DNA of 48,948 nucleotides, from positions 1 through 48,948 of the forward strand of contig DASRDP010000102.1 in NCBI GenBank assembly GCA_035652535.1, read 5' to 3'. A program made the position numbers and the translations under genes. The notes beneath the pieces were generated by a model, which was not told where the DNA came from, did not search any database, and saw only the letters and a list, made by a program, of their open reading frames with translations. This document shows, in pieces, positions 34,665-41,884 of this stretch (positions are counted from its first letter, which is position 1; each line of letters begins with the position of its first letter). This stretch comes from Chloroflexota bacterium. Lineage in GTDB: Bacteria; Chloroflexota; UBA6077; SHYK01.

Positions 34665-35117
34665 ATGCCACGGGGAAACCAGGCCGACATCCTCAGCCAC
34701 CTCCGAGCGCAGGCAGCCCGTGCTCTCGACCTGCTAGAGCGAGAGATTGACCGGCGGGAAGCCGAAATCCGCGACATGGTGAGCCAGCTCGACGGCTGGC
34801 GGGCCTTCGTAAACGGTGGTCCGCGACTCGGTCCGCGCGGGAGACCAGCAGTCGCAGCAGGAGGTTGGGCGCGCTCGCAAGGCGGACAGCGTGTCAACTG
34901 GGACAAGGTGCTCGCCTCGGTGCCGAAGAAGTTCGGCGTCGAGGACATCATGAAGGACCCAGGTGCAGCCGCGAAGGGTCGCGCGCAGGCGTATCCGGCG
35001 CTCAACCGATGGGAGACTTCGGGGCGGATCAAGCGGATCGAGAAGGGCCGCTACGAGAGGGTAGGCGCATCGAAGCGGAAGGCAGCCCGGGGGCGGCGTC
35101 CGGTGAAGAAGAAATAG
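34665..35117 (+). CDS. Coiled-coil/winged-helix DNA-binding-like protein (copy A)
   Basis: A 150-residue basic protein from the ATG at 34665 (MPRGNQADILSHLRAQAARA). The first 45 residues are a coiled coil with heptads (DLLEREIDRREAEIRDMV) ending QLDGWRAFVNGG. A Gly/Arg/Pro linker follows. The C-terminal domain reads VNWDKVLASVPKKFGVEDIM, KGRAQAYPALNRWETSGRI and KRIEKGRYERV, the helix-helix-wing pattern of a winged helix, then a Lys/Arg tail. The layout resembles oligomerising nucleoid-type regulators such as H-NS, without sequence identity. The paralogue at 41251 has the same layout. The open frame upstream to 34542 is not coding. Confidence 0.8.
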   Translation: MPRGNQADILSHLRAQAARALDLLEREIDRREAEIRDMVSQLDGWRAFVNGGPRLGPRGRPAVAAGGWARSQGGQRVNWDKVLASVPKKFGVEDIMKDPGAAAKGRAQAYPALNRWETSGRIKRIEKGRYERVGASKRKAARGRRPVKKK

Positions 35118-35836
35118 CGAGCGCCGCCTCAGCGTGCCTCGCTTCGTGCTGGACGTTCCCAGCTAGAGGGCGCAATCGACCCGTTCAGGACCACGACCCG
35201 CTCGCGAGTCACCGTTAGTTCGTCCGGTTGTTCGCATTTCTGTCTGACGATTCGGACGGAAGCCGACCAAAGCAATACGCACACCTCGCCGCTGTTGCTC
35301 TTCGATCCGCTCTTTCGCGGGCACGTCTCATGCTGTACGCGGCGCCCCTCCCACACCTGAGTCGCAAAACATGCCGCCTTGCTCGGCCGGTCGGCGGCAC
35401 CATGGCGCACAACCGGAGTAGACTGAGCATGAGAGCCGACCCGTTCGCGATCCTCGGCGTTGTCCAGGACGCCGTTGCCCCAATGCCGGCCGCGATGAAG
35501 GCGTTCCCATCGCGCATGATCCCTGAACAATCGCGAATACGCGCGCAGCCTATCCGAGCCTGGACGCGCTGCCGGCGCATCAGCGCACCCACGCTCATCA
35601 GTCTGGTGTTCAGCCGCGGAGGAGCACTGGAAGTGGCGATGGGCGACGCCGTGAGATGAGGAAGATTCGCGATCTGCTTGCATCAGATGGGCTTAGCGAC
35701 GTTCCCGCTCAATTCGAATCAATGACGCGACTCTGGAATCCGGCCACCGAGCAACGCGTCATTGACCGGCAACGACGAGACACGAAATTGTGGCACCAGG
35801 GCTGTGCCTCTCTGCAGCTCGTCTGACTGAACGTAC
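35118..35836 (+). other. Stretch without an assignable gene
   Basis: Open frames exist on both strands (for example 35228-35659 plus and 35129-35683 minus), but their composition is shadow-like and no motif, signal or ribosome site supports them. Short hydrophobic phrases on the minus strand (NAFIAAGIGATAS) could be remnants of a membrane protein. Nothing else seen. Confidence 0.4.
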
Positions 35837-36505
35837 ATGCTGAAGGTCGTGGCCGTAGCATCTGCCATCTTGTCAGTGCTCGATATCGTGCTGCATCCGA
35901 AGTTTGAAATCGGCTTCAACGGGGTGCTTTTGGGTGCGGTAGCTATAGCATCGTGGATCGTAGACAAGCTCAAGCAATGCGTCGAGAACGTCCTCGGGAC
36001 GGCAGAGCGAAGAGCCGTCAAAGGTTTGGCGGCGGAAAGATTCGCCGCCGGCAGCGCGATGCATTGCTCGCAGGCGGCGTTGGAAGCGGCTGCGGCCGCT
36101 GGTCCTCAATACGCGAGCGTTGCGTTTCCTTCTCCGCGGTTCGTTTCCCGGGAAAGCGTCCACTCGATGAGCTTCCGGGTCGTCATCAAACGGGACTTAG
36201 GGCCAGCCTGCGAATGGAGGTTGGTGACGTGGCCTCCCATGGTCACGGCGTACACCTCCGTCGCTTCTCTCCCATTCTCCAAATGGCTCGCGCTGCCCGC
36301 CGGTGTGTGCGGTTGTCATGTTGGGCGCGCAGCCGCTCCAGGATGCCTCGAATCCCTTCGATCAGACAATCCACGAGGGGCTCGTCGCGGTCGGCGTGCT
36401 CCTCAGGACGCTACTGGTTCCCATTTGGCTGGTGGGCCTTTTCGCTTCACGTCGGTCGGTGCGAGCCTGGTTCTCTCCGCCGGTGCTCGACCGATTGGAG
36501 CGTGA
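35837..36505 (+). CDS. Putative membrane protein, C-terminus doubtful
   Basis: The ATG at 35837 opens MLKVVAVASAILSVLDIVLH, then FNGVLLGAVAIASWIVDKLK, two hydrophobic segments, and a helical Ala-rich part (VENVLGTAERRAVKGLAAER) to about residue 95. Beyond this the composition becomes shadow-like, while another frame (36303-36755) shows TIHEGLVAVGVLLRTLLVPI then WLVGLFASRRS, which also looks membrane-spanning. One decayed membrane gene with a frameshift could explain both. From 36506 to 36856 nothing else is convincing. Confidence 0.4.
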   Translation: MLKVVAVASAILSVLDIVLHPKFEIGFNGVLLGAVAIASWIVDKLKQCVENVLGTAERRAVKGLAAERFAAGSAMHCSQAALEAAAAAGPQYASVAFPSPRFVSRESVHSMSFRVVIKRDLGPACEWRLVTWPPMVTAYTSVASLPFSKWLALPAGVCGCHVGRAAAPGCLESLRSDNPRGARRGRRAPQDATGSHLAGGPFRFTSVGASLVLSAGARPIGA

Positions 36506-36856
36506 CATGTTGATCCTCTTGGCAGCTGCGCAGCGCCCGAGCCCACGTCGCAGCGGAAAGCCGGAAGAGGGTCCCTGCGGCAGAAAGCCTGGCTGGGGCC
36601 AACTGGTTCGGGCCGTATCGGTCATCGTTCGCCGATGTTTGGCTCGGCCTAAGTATGCTTGGAACTTGGGACATGTTGCACCGCAGGATTTCCAGCCACG
36701 GAAGGCATTCGCACCTGGTATCACATGGTCCCGTAGCGGCCGCACGGATGCGTGACGTCTGCGATTTCGGGCGACTCGACGCAGCCGACTACACGGCTCC
36801 CGATACGCCGGCGCCGGCAGTCGGCGCTACCCCATCGCGCGATTGAGTCACGATTC

Positions 36857-37085
36857 ACCAACCAGTATCACGCCGTCCAAGCGGGCAGGCGCAGACGCAC
36901 CGTGGAGCATGCAGTGGCAGACGAACCGAGACCGCGAAGAACGGGAAGAGTGGAGTAGCCGGTGCGCGCGCGACTGACGGCGGGCCGTATCAGCTCCTCA
37001 TCCTCGCGCTCTCCGCTGCTTGTCCTCTTCGCGGTCGCCATCCAGTCTACCACGGATCTCGAACCAGAACGCGAACCATCGATTA
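36857..37085 (+). pseudogene. Decayed duplicate of the HNH/K+ channel gene junction
   Basis: 36867-36958 reads ITPSKRAGADAPWSMQWQTN and ends GAGTAG, matching the end of the HNH gene (ITPLKRGGADSPWNMQWQT). Directly after it 36982-37084 matches the start of the channel: GPYQLLILALS, then after one inserted base the DNA for VLFAVAIQSTTDLEP. Order and spacing of the two genes are preserved, and bases between stop and GPY also match 9911-9947. Upstream HNH and downstream channel sequence are missing. This is a segmental duplication that has since eroded, on the strand opposite to the intact pair. Confidence 0.75.
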
Positions 37086-37147
37086 AGCCGGCTTCGGCGC
37101 CTGGTCAGTACTGCATATGAATCTGGCTAGACCGAAAGGACATCGCC

Positions 37148-38590
37148 ATGAATGACGGCATCGTTGCGGTGTCTATACAAGTTGGCACAACGGCGAACCA
37201 GCCGCCTGAACGGTATCCGAAACTGACGCTTCGCCGCCTCCGGAAACTCGTCGAGAAGTTTGCGCGGCGCACGCACCGTGATTTCAGTCTTAAACGGGCA
37301 CGGGGTACGGATAGCGGAACACCGGAACACTCGGCCGACATAACTCTCGTTTATCCGCTAGGTGCGTCAACAACGCCGGATGATGTGGTTCGCTTCTGTA
37401 GAGATGTTCACAAGCTTATTTGGCGGCTACTTACGCAGTTCTATCAAAACTGGGTTAGCGTACGGGTTGAACTGTCCGTCCGCGGACAGCCTCCCATCGT
37501 CTGGCACTCCGGCACGCGTCGCGGCACGCCACTCGCCGATCCTCCCTTTCTCTTTCCCGGTCTCATTGCCCGGAAGCTCGCGTTTGAAGGAGTATTTCCC
37601 CGCGACGGACTCAATTTGGCCGAGCTTTATCGCACAGTTGCTATGTTCTACGCTGAGATCTTTCAATCGGATCTCGTGTCGGACCGAGTGCCCGGCGTAT
37701 GGCGGATAGCGGATTCCGATTCCGCGAGCGCCGCAGATATTGCGCAGCTCCTTGTAGACCCGGCTGCGCGTGCGGCCTTCGACGCATCAATCGTGAAGTT
37801 GTCTGCCGATACCGAAACCGCGGAGCCAAGCTTCTATCAGGCAAGTGGTGAATTTCTTCGGCACTTTCAACGCGCTTCCGACATCCCCGTCTATTATGTG
37901 CCACAATTCGCGCGCCTCCTGGCGGGTGATCGAGGACCAATCGCGTTGGGCTCCTGCCCTTATGTGGTCGGAGCGGGCTGCTGTGAGGGATCCTTACTTA
38001 CCACGTTAGGCTGGTGGCTGCTTTTGAAAGACCGGCCAGAGACGTTTCAACGTTTTCTCCGTCTCTTCAGAGGACCGCAATATTGTGAGGCCGTTGCGAG
38101 ATCTATGATCGGAATGAACGTAGTTACTGCTACCCCACACGGGCTTGTCACACAGAGGCGTAGTATGACGGTCGGTTCTTACCCTGGCCTCTACATGCTG
38201 ATACCGGCGGGCCAGCTTCAGCCCACGAAGGGATTGGATCAGCCGAGCTTGTTCTGGACATTTATTCACGAATTGGATGAAGAGATGTTTGGCGGTCCGG
38301 AGGACCGCGATATCAGCGACGTCATGAAAGAAACGCACATTGAGACATTGGAGGGCCGATTGACGTATCTCGGCTACGGGGTGGAGCTTATGAACGTTCA
38401 CGTGGTGTTATGGCTTCTGTTCGAGCCGTCATCGCGATGGTGGAGTCAATTTCGACCGCGGATCGAATTGAATTGGGAGCACGAGGGCAAGCGGCCAAAG
38501 TACGTTAGTCTCGATCAACCAGACGTCGATCTAGTCCCAAGCGTCTACGCGGGCTTGGACCTTGTACGACGGACGGTCGCTCGAAGATAG
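37148..38590 (+). CDS. Unrecognised 480-residue protein
   Basis: AAAGGA lies seven bases before the ATG at 37148. No signal peptide. MNDGIVAVSIQVGTTANQPP leads to a helical region and a strand-rich part (SADITLVYPLGASTTPDDVV, WVSVRVELSVRGQPPIVW). The middle is helical with SFYQASGEFLRHFQRASD. Further on DIPVYYVPQFARLLAGDRGP and VVGAGCCEGSLLTTLGWWLL precede an alpha/beta C-terminus (LFWTFIHELDEEMFGGPEDR, LMNVHVVLWLLFEPSSRWW). I see no P-loop, nuclease or protease signature. Moderate base composition like the CHAT/STAND genes, unlike its GC-rich surroundings, suggests a shared horizontally acquired origin. Function unknown. Confidence 0.75.
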   Translation: MNDGIVAVSIQVGTTANQPPERYPKLTLRRLRKLVEKFARRTHRDFSLKRARGTDSGTPEHSADITLVYPLGASTTPDDVVRFCRDVHKLIWRLLTQFYQNWVSVRVELSVRGQPPIVWHSGTRRGTPLADPPFLFPGLIARKLAFEGVFPRDGLNLAELYRTVAMFYAEIFQSDLVSDRVPGVWRIADSDSASAADIAQLLVDPAARAAFDASIVKLSADTETAEPSFYQASGEFLRHFQRASDIPVYYVPQFARLLAGDRGPIALGSCPYVVGAGCCEGSLLTTLGWWLLLKDRPETFQRFLRLFRGPQYCEAVARSMIGMNVVTATPHGLVTQRRSMTVGSYPGLYMLIPAGQLQPTKGLDQPSLFWTFIHELDEEMFGGPEDRDISDVMKETHIETLEGRLTYLGYGVELMNVHVVLWLLFEPSSRWWSQFRPRIELNWEHEGKRPKYVSLDQPDVDLVPSVYAGLDLVRRTVARR

Positions 38591-38925
38591 CGCATACGAC
38601 CGACATTCCATGGGAGGAACGTGGCGCAGCGGAGAGGTGATTGCCGCCCGTCCGATGCCTCGTCTGCGAAGAGACCGCGGCCTGTGCCTCGATAAATCTC
38701 AGGATGCTGGGAACATCGTTCTCGCTCGCAGGCAGGGCGTTCTCATCCTTACGCGTATCGCGGCGAAGGCAGTCAGAGACACGATCCCAGGTCACCTGGC
38801 CTGGTATCATCGGACTCGGTGGCGCGATCCGGCAGCGTACTGGCAGGCGCGCTGGTCCGGCGTCGGGTCTGGTGCTGCCGCCGCACGCGTTGGTCGCCGG
38901 TGACGGCCCCGTTGCCAACGCGATC
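38591..38925 (-). other. Stretch without an assignable gene
   Basis: On the minus strand a phrase at about 38640-38750 (NDVPSILRFIEAQAAVSSQT) looks weakly coding, but start and stop do not fit a gene and the plus-strand frames are no better. Probably a gene remnant. Confidence 0.35.
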
Positions 38926-39168
38926 ATGGACCGACAGCGAGCGGTCGTCGCTCTCCTCCCGACCGTGATCCCGCCCGAGGACGTCGTCCAGGTCGACGTC
39001 GGCGTCGACCGGATAGCGATCCGCTCCACCTCTCCGCCGGCGGAGACATCGAGCCGTGACCGCCGCGATCACTCGCTGCGGCAACTGACCGCCTTCCACG
39101 GAGCCGGTCATTGCATCCGCGGCCGGCTCTCCGTCCTCGGCCGGCCGTGGTACAGCCGGCGCCAATGA
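38926..39168 (+). CDS. Possible small protein coupled to the membrane gene
   Basis: Eighty residues from the ATG at 38926: MDRQRAVVALLPTVIPPEDV, then VQVDVGVDRIAIRSTSPPAE. Its TGA overlaps the ATG of the next gene (ATGA at 39165-39168), which supports it being read. GC-rich third positions. The frame extends further upstream (HALVAGDGPVANAI), so the true start may be earlier. No family. Confidence 0.35.
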   Translation: MDRQRAVVALLPTVIPPEDVVQVDVGVDRIAIRSTSPPAETSSRDRRDHSLRQLTAFHGAGHCIRGRLSVLGRPWYSRRQ

Positions 39169-39743
39169 AGCTCCTCCGCTGGTTTCGAATCCTCTCGACC
39201 CCACTCCTCGTCGTGGCGAACCTCGTCCTCGCCGCGACCGCCGTCCTCCAGTTCTTTACGGTCCGGGAAAGCCTGCACGTCACGCAGGATATGCTGACGG
39301 CGACGAAGAAGTCCTTCGAGCTGTCGAAGCGCGCTTGGATCATCCCCATGTACGTCATCCCTACCGGACGCCAGCCGTTCGAAAGCGGAGTCAGGATCAC
39401 CCTGCACAACTTCGGCGAAAGCCCAGCGTTCGACGTGAAGGCTGACTTCTCGATCGATCTGGCACCGCGCGGACAGAAATTCGAGCCGCCTACGCGACGG
39501 TCGGGGCCGTCCGGCGTAGTGCCTCCATTTGATTTCGCGGGTGCCGACGTGGCAGCACGGACCATCGTGCCGATACCGCCGCCAACCGAAGTGACATCGC
39601 TCAAGGGGAGGGTGGAGGTCTTGAGTGACGGCCTGCTCACTCTGCGAATCCCTCTCGCGGTCGGCGCCGACAAGCTGGCCCCATTCGCAGGCCGATACGG
39701 CTCACGAATCCGATACCTCAGCCTGGTCCTGCCTAGGCAGTAA
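39165..39743 (+). CDS. Membrane-anchored beta-rich protein
   Basis: A 192-residue protein from the ATG at 39165: MKLLRWFRILSTPLLVVANL then VLAATAVLQFFTV, an N-terminal membrane anchor. A short helix (SLHVTQDMLTATKKSFELSK) leads to WIIPMYVIPTGRQP, VRITLHNFGESPAFDVKADF and a DLAPRG segment. This pattern (anchor, helix, R-A-W-I, then N-x-G-x-x-P-A strand) is common in uncharacterised bacterial single-span proteins with an immunoglobulin-like domain. Last strands SLKGRVEVLSDGLLTLRIPL. Confidence 0.75.
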   Translation: MKLLRWFRILSTPLLVVANLVLAATAVLQFFTVRESLHVTQDMLTATKKSFELSKRAWIIPMYVIPTGRQPFESGVRITLHNFGESPAFDVKADFSIDLAPRGQKFEPPTRRSGPSGVVPPFDFAGADVAARTIVPIPPPTEVTSLKGRVEVLSDGLLTLRIPLAVGADKLAPFAGRYGSRIRYLSLVLPRQ

Positions 39744-39768
39744 AATAATGCCGCACGGCACCGCTGCG

Positions 39769-39990
39769 ATGAGGTTAACTCGCCTGGTTCTATTCGTCGC
39801 CTTCATATTCGGCGCTGCAGGTTGGGCACACGCCTTCCACGATCAAGCGGTCGGTCGGGTCGGTCGGATCGTGGGTAAAGTTACGCTCTGCGGACAGCCG
39901 GTCGGCTTCAATGCACTCGTATTCATCCCCGGAAAGTCGATCCAGGCTCGCACCGCCGGAAACGGTTCGTTCGAGGCTCGCCGAACGGCG
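39769..39990 (+). pseudogene. Secreted carboxypeptidase-regulatory-like protein, 3'-truncated
   Basis: The ATG at 39769 (another at 39748) opens MRLTRLVLFVAFIFGAAGWA, a signal peptide, then VGKVTLCGQPVGFNALVFIP and GKSIQARTAGNGSFE, the first half of a carboxypeptidase-regulatory-like beta sandwich (V-x-G-x-V ... A-x-V-x-x-P-G ... T-x-x-x-G-x-F). After GSFE the sequence becomes antisense to another gene fragment, so the gene is cut near 39985, although the frame stays open to 40062. Confidence 0.6.
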
Positions 39991-40420
39991 GGATCTCGAC
40001 CGCGATACCGTAAACTGTCGGATCGGAGATCGCGACTACGACCTTCAGTCTCGCCCTCGTAGCGGCCGACCACGCTCCAGTTGTCGTTCGCGGCTGCAGC
40101 CTGCGACACGAGCGAGCAGACATCCTGGCCCCCGCCGACATCGGACAGCGTCCCCTCGAAGTCATTGACGACCGCTTTGATGTCCTTGGCGGCCGCGCTC
40201 GGCAGCTTGAGCCGATAGCCGCCGCCGACATACCAGCTCCCCTTCTTGAGGCCGAAGGCCCAGCTCGGCTTCCGAGCCGAGTCGACCGGGATGAAGATGG
40301 CGAACGAGGTGTCGGCTTCGGGCCATTCCTGGCCCAGCATGACGATCCTGGCATTCACGGCCTGGATCGCCAGCAGCTTGGTGTTCCCCTGGCCATCCTT
40401 GCAAACCTTGAGATTGAGCC
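39985..40420 (-). pseudogene. Gene fragment truncated at both ends
   Basis: A coding-quality minus-strand frame begins abruptly at the IS3 boundary near 40420 (LNLKVCKDGQGNTKLLAIQA). It runs through VNARIVMLGQEWPEADTSFA, PSWAFGLKKGSWYVGGGYRL and DIKAVVNDFEGTLSDVGGGQ, then shifts frame near 40070 (KVVVAISDPTVYGIAVEIPP) and ends at the rearrangement junction near 39985. The N-terminus was removed by the IS3 sequence and the C-terminus by the junction. Secreted or beta-rich type; family unknown. Confidence 0.6.
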
Positions 40421-40835
40421 TCGTCGGCTACGAACTCTCGCTGCGTGGCAGAGCGAAGGAAGCAGAGCGAGCGCTGGAGAGCGCCTGCATCGCGCGCTTC
40501 GGGACGCTGCGACCGGCGGGCGAGACGCCGGTGATCCGATCGGACAACGGCCTGATCTTCCAGAGCCGACGATTTCGGGCGGCGTGCCGGGACTACCGGC
40601 GCTCGGCCAGGAGTTCATCACGCCGTACACGCCGGAGCAGAACGGGATCATCGAGCGCTTCTTCCGCAGCCTGAAGGAGGAGTGCGTCTGGCAGCGCAAC
40701 TTCGTCAGCTTCGCGGAGGCGCGGCGAGCGATCCGTCGGTGGATCGAGTGGTACAACGCCGAGCGGCCGCACCAGGCGCTCGGGTACCGCAGCCCACGGC
40801 AGCATCGCGCTCAACAACTTCAACTGGTGGCTTGA
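40420..40835 (+). mobile_element. IS3-family orfB (transposase), 5'-truncated and frameshifted
   Basis: The C-terminal half of an IS3 DDE transposase: VGYELSLRGRAKEAERALES, then PVIRSDNGLIFQSRRFRAAC (second catalytic Asp in SDNG), a frameshift near 40610, then QEFITPYTPEQNGIIERFFR (catalytic Glu in the ...NGIIERFF motif), WIEWYNAERPHQALGYRSP and the stop at 40833-40835. The first catalytic Asp and everything before it are missing; the element's left part ends at about 40420 inside another gene fragment. The sequence CTTGACCTTCGGGGGAGCAC after the stop may be the right terminal repeat. Confidence 0.88.
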
Positions 40836-41189
40836 CCTTCGGGGGAGCACTACACTCCTTCCCTCGCCCCGCCGGGACGATTCTCCGAGAGGCCATCATG
40901 ATCAGCGACGAGTGCATCACCGTGGTGCTCGATTGCCGCGCGTTTGGTGGGAACCGCGCCTATCTGTGCGTACCGCGGTCGTAGCGCCGGAGATTCCCGA
41001 CACTCTCGGAGGGCATGTCGACGCACGAAACGGCATCGTTCGCGGTCACGATGACGCATCGCGGTCGTGGTTGCCGATGAGACATTGGATGAATGCCTCG
41101 CCGACGCGGAAACGGCGCCCGACGCGAGCGCGCCGGCGTTGCACCTCGCGAGGTAGCCGAAACCGGCGAAAGTCCCGGACTGCACTCGC
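40836..41189 (+). other. Stretch with only a possible 28-residue peptide
   Basis: The first part is probably the IS3 right end. At 40898-40984 an ATG opens MISDECITVVLDCRAFGGNR and ends AYLCVPRS, with three Cys and no ribosome site. The remaining frames are Arg-rich and not convincing. The conserved leader of the winged-helix paralogue starts at 41190. Confidence 0.35.
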
Positions 41190-41250
41190 GGATTCGAATT
41201 TTCCTCGGAATTGGGATACCTGCCGTCGCCACGGATAGGAGGTGACGACG
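41190..41250 (+). promoter_or_regulatory. Conserved leader of the winged-helix gene (copy B)
   Basis: GGATTCGAATTTTCCTCGG, AATTGGGATAC, TGCCGTCGC and the ribosome site AGGAGGTGA (41238-41246) repeat the leader found at 34606-34664 with a few substitutions and one-base indels. Similarity falls off upstream of GGATTC, so the conserved unit is about 60 bases plus the gene. Confidence 0.55.
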
Positions 41251-41691
41251 ATGCCGCGAGGACAACAGACCGACATCATGAGCAGCTTTCGCGCTCAGGC
41301 AGCCCGCGCTTTCGACCTGCTACAGCGGGAGATCAGCCGTCGAGAAGCCGAGATCCGGGACATGATGACCCAGCTCGACGGCTGGCGCGCGTTCGCGAAC
41401 GGCGGCCGTCGGCGTGGGAGAACAGCAGCCGCACGGCGAAGTCCGGGCCGACCCCGAGGCGGGAAGCGAGTGAACTGGGACGAGGTGCTCGCTTCGCTGC
41501 CGAAGAAATTCGGCGTCGAGGACATCATGAAGCACCCGGGCGCGGCCGCGAAGGGTCGAGCGCAGGCGTACCCGGCCCTTACTCGTTGGGAGACGTCCGG
41601 CCGCATCGAGAGGATCGACAAGGGCCGCTACGAGAAGGTTTCCGGGTCAAAGCCGAAGAGAGAACGGACGCGGCCGGCAAGGAAGAAGTAA
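41251..41691 (+). CDS. Coiled-coil/winged-helix DNA-binding-like protein (copy B)
   Basis: A 146-residue paralogue of the protein at 34665. MPRGQQTDIMSSFRAQAARA opens the coiled coil (DLLQREISRREAEIRDMM, QLDGWRAFANGG). After a Gly/Arg linker comes VNWDEVLASLPKKFGVEDIM, then KGRAQAYPALTRWETSGRI and ERIDKGRYEKV, then a Lys/Arg-rich end. The linker length and sequence vary between copies while both end domains are conserved, as expected for two functional domains. Likely a DNA-binding regulator; target unknown. Confidence 0.8.
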   Translation: MPRGQQTDIMSSFRAQAARAFDLLQREISRREAEIRDMMTQLDGWRAFANGGRRRGRTAAARRSPGRPRGGKRVNWDEVLASLPKKFGVEDIMKHPGAAAKGRAQAYPALTRWETSGRIERIDKGRYEKVSGSKPKRERTRPARKK

Positions 41692-41884
41692 GAGACCACG
41701 GGGAGGACGGTCGGGTCGGAGCCGACTCTGACTAGGGCAATGAGGCCGCTGACCCGTCGTCTTGGCCTCAATGTGCGGCGTTTGATTGGCGCCGCGGCGG
41801 CGCGTCGGATGTGCCGACGTTCAGACGCGTGATGGTGCATAGAATGCGGGGCGGGGTGCGGACATTGATGTTTTCGAAAGCCTG

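Noticed and set aside
34376-35032. Minus-strand frame of 218 residues
   Set aside because: Antisense to the winged-helix gene, whose protein is conserved in a paralogue at 41251.
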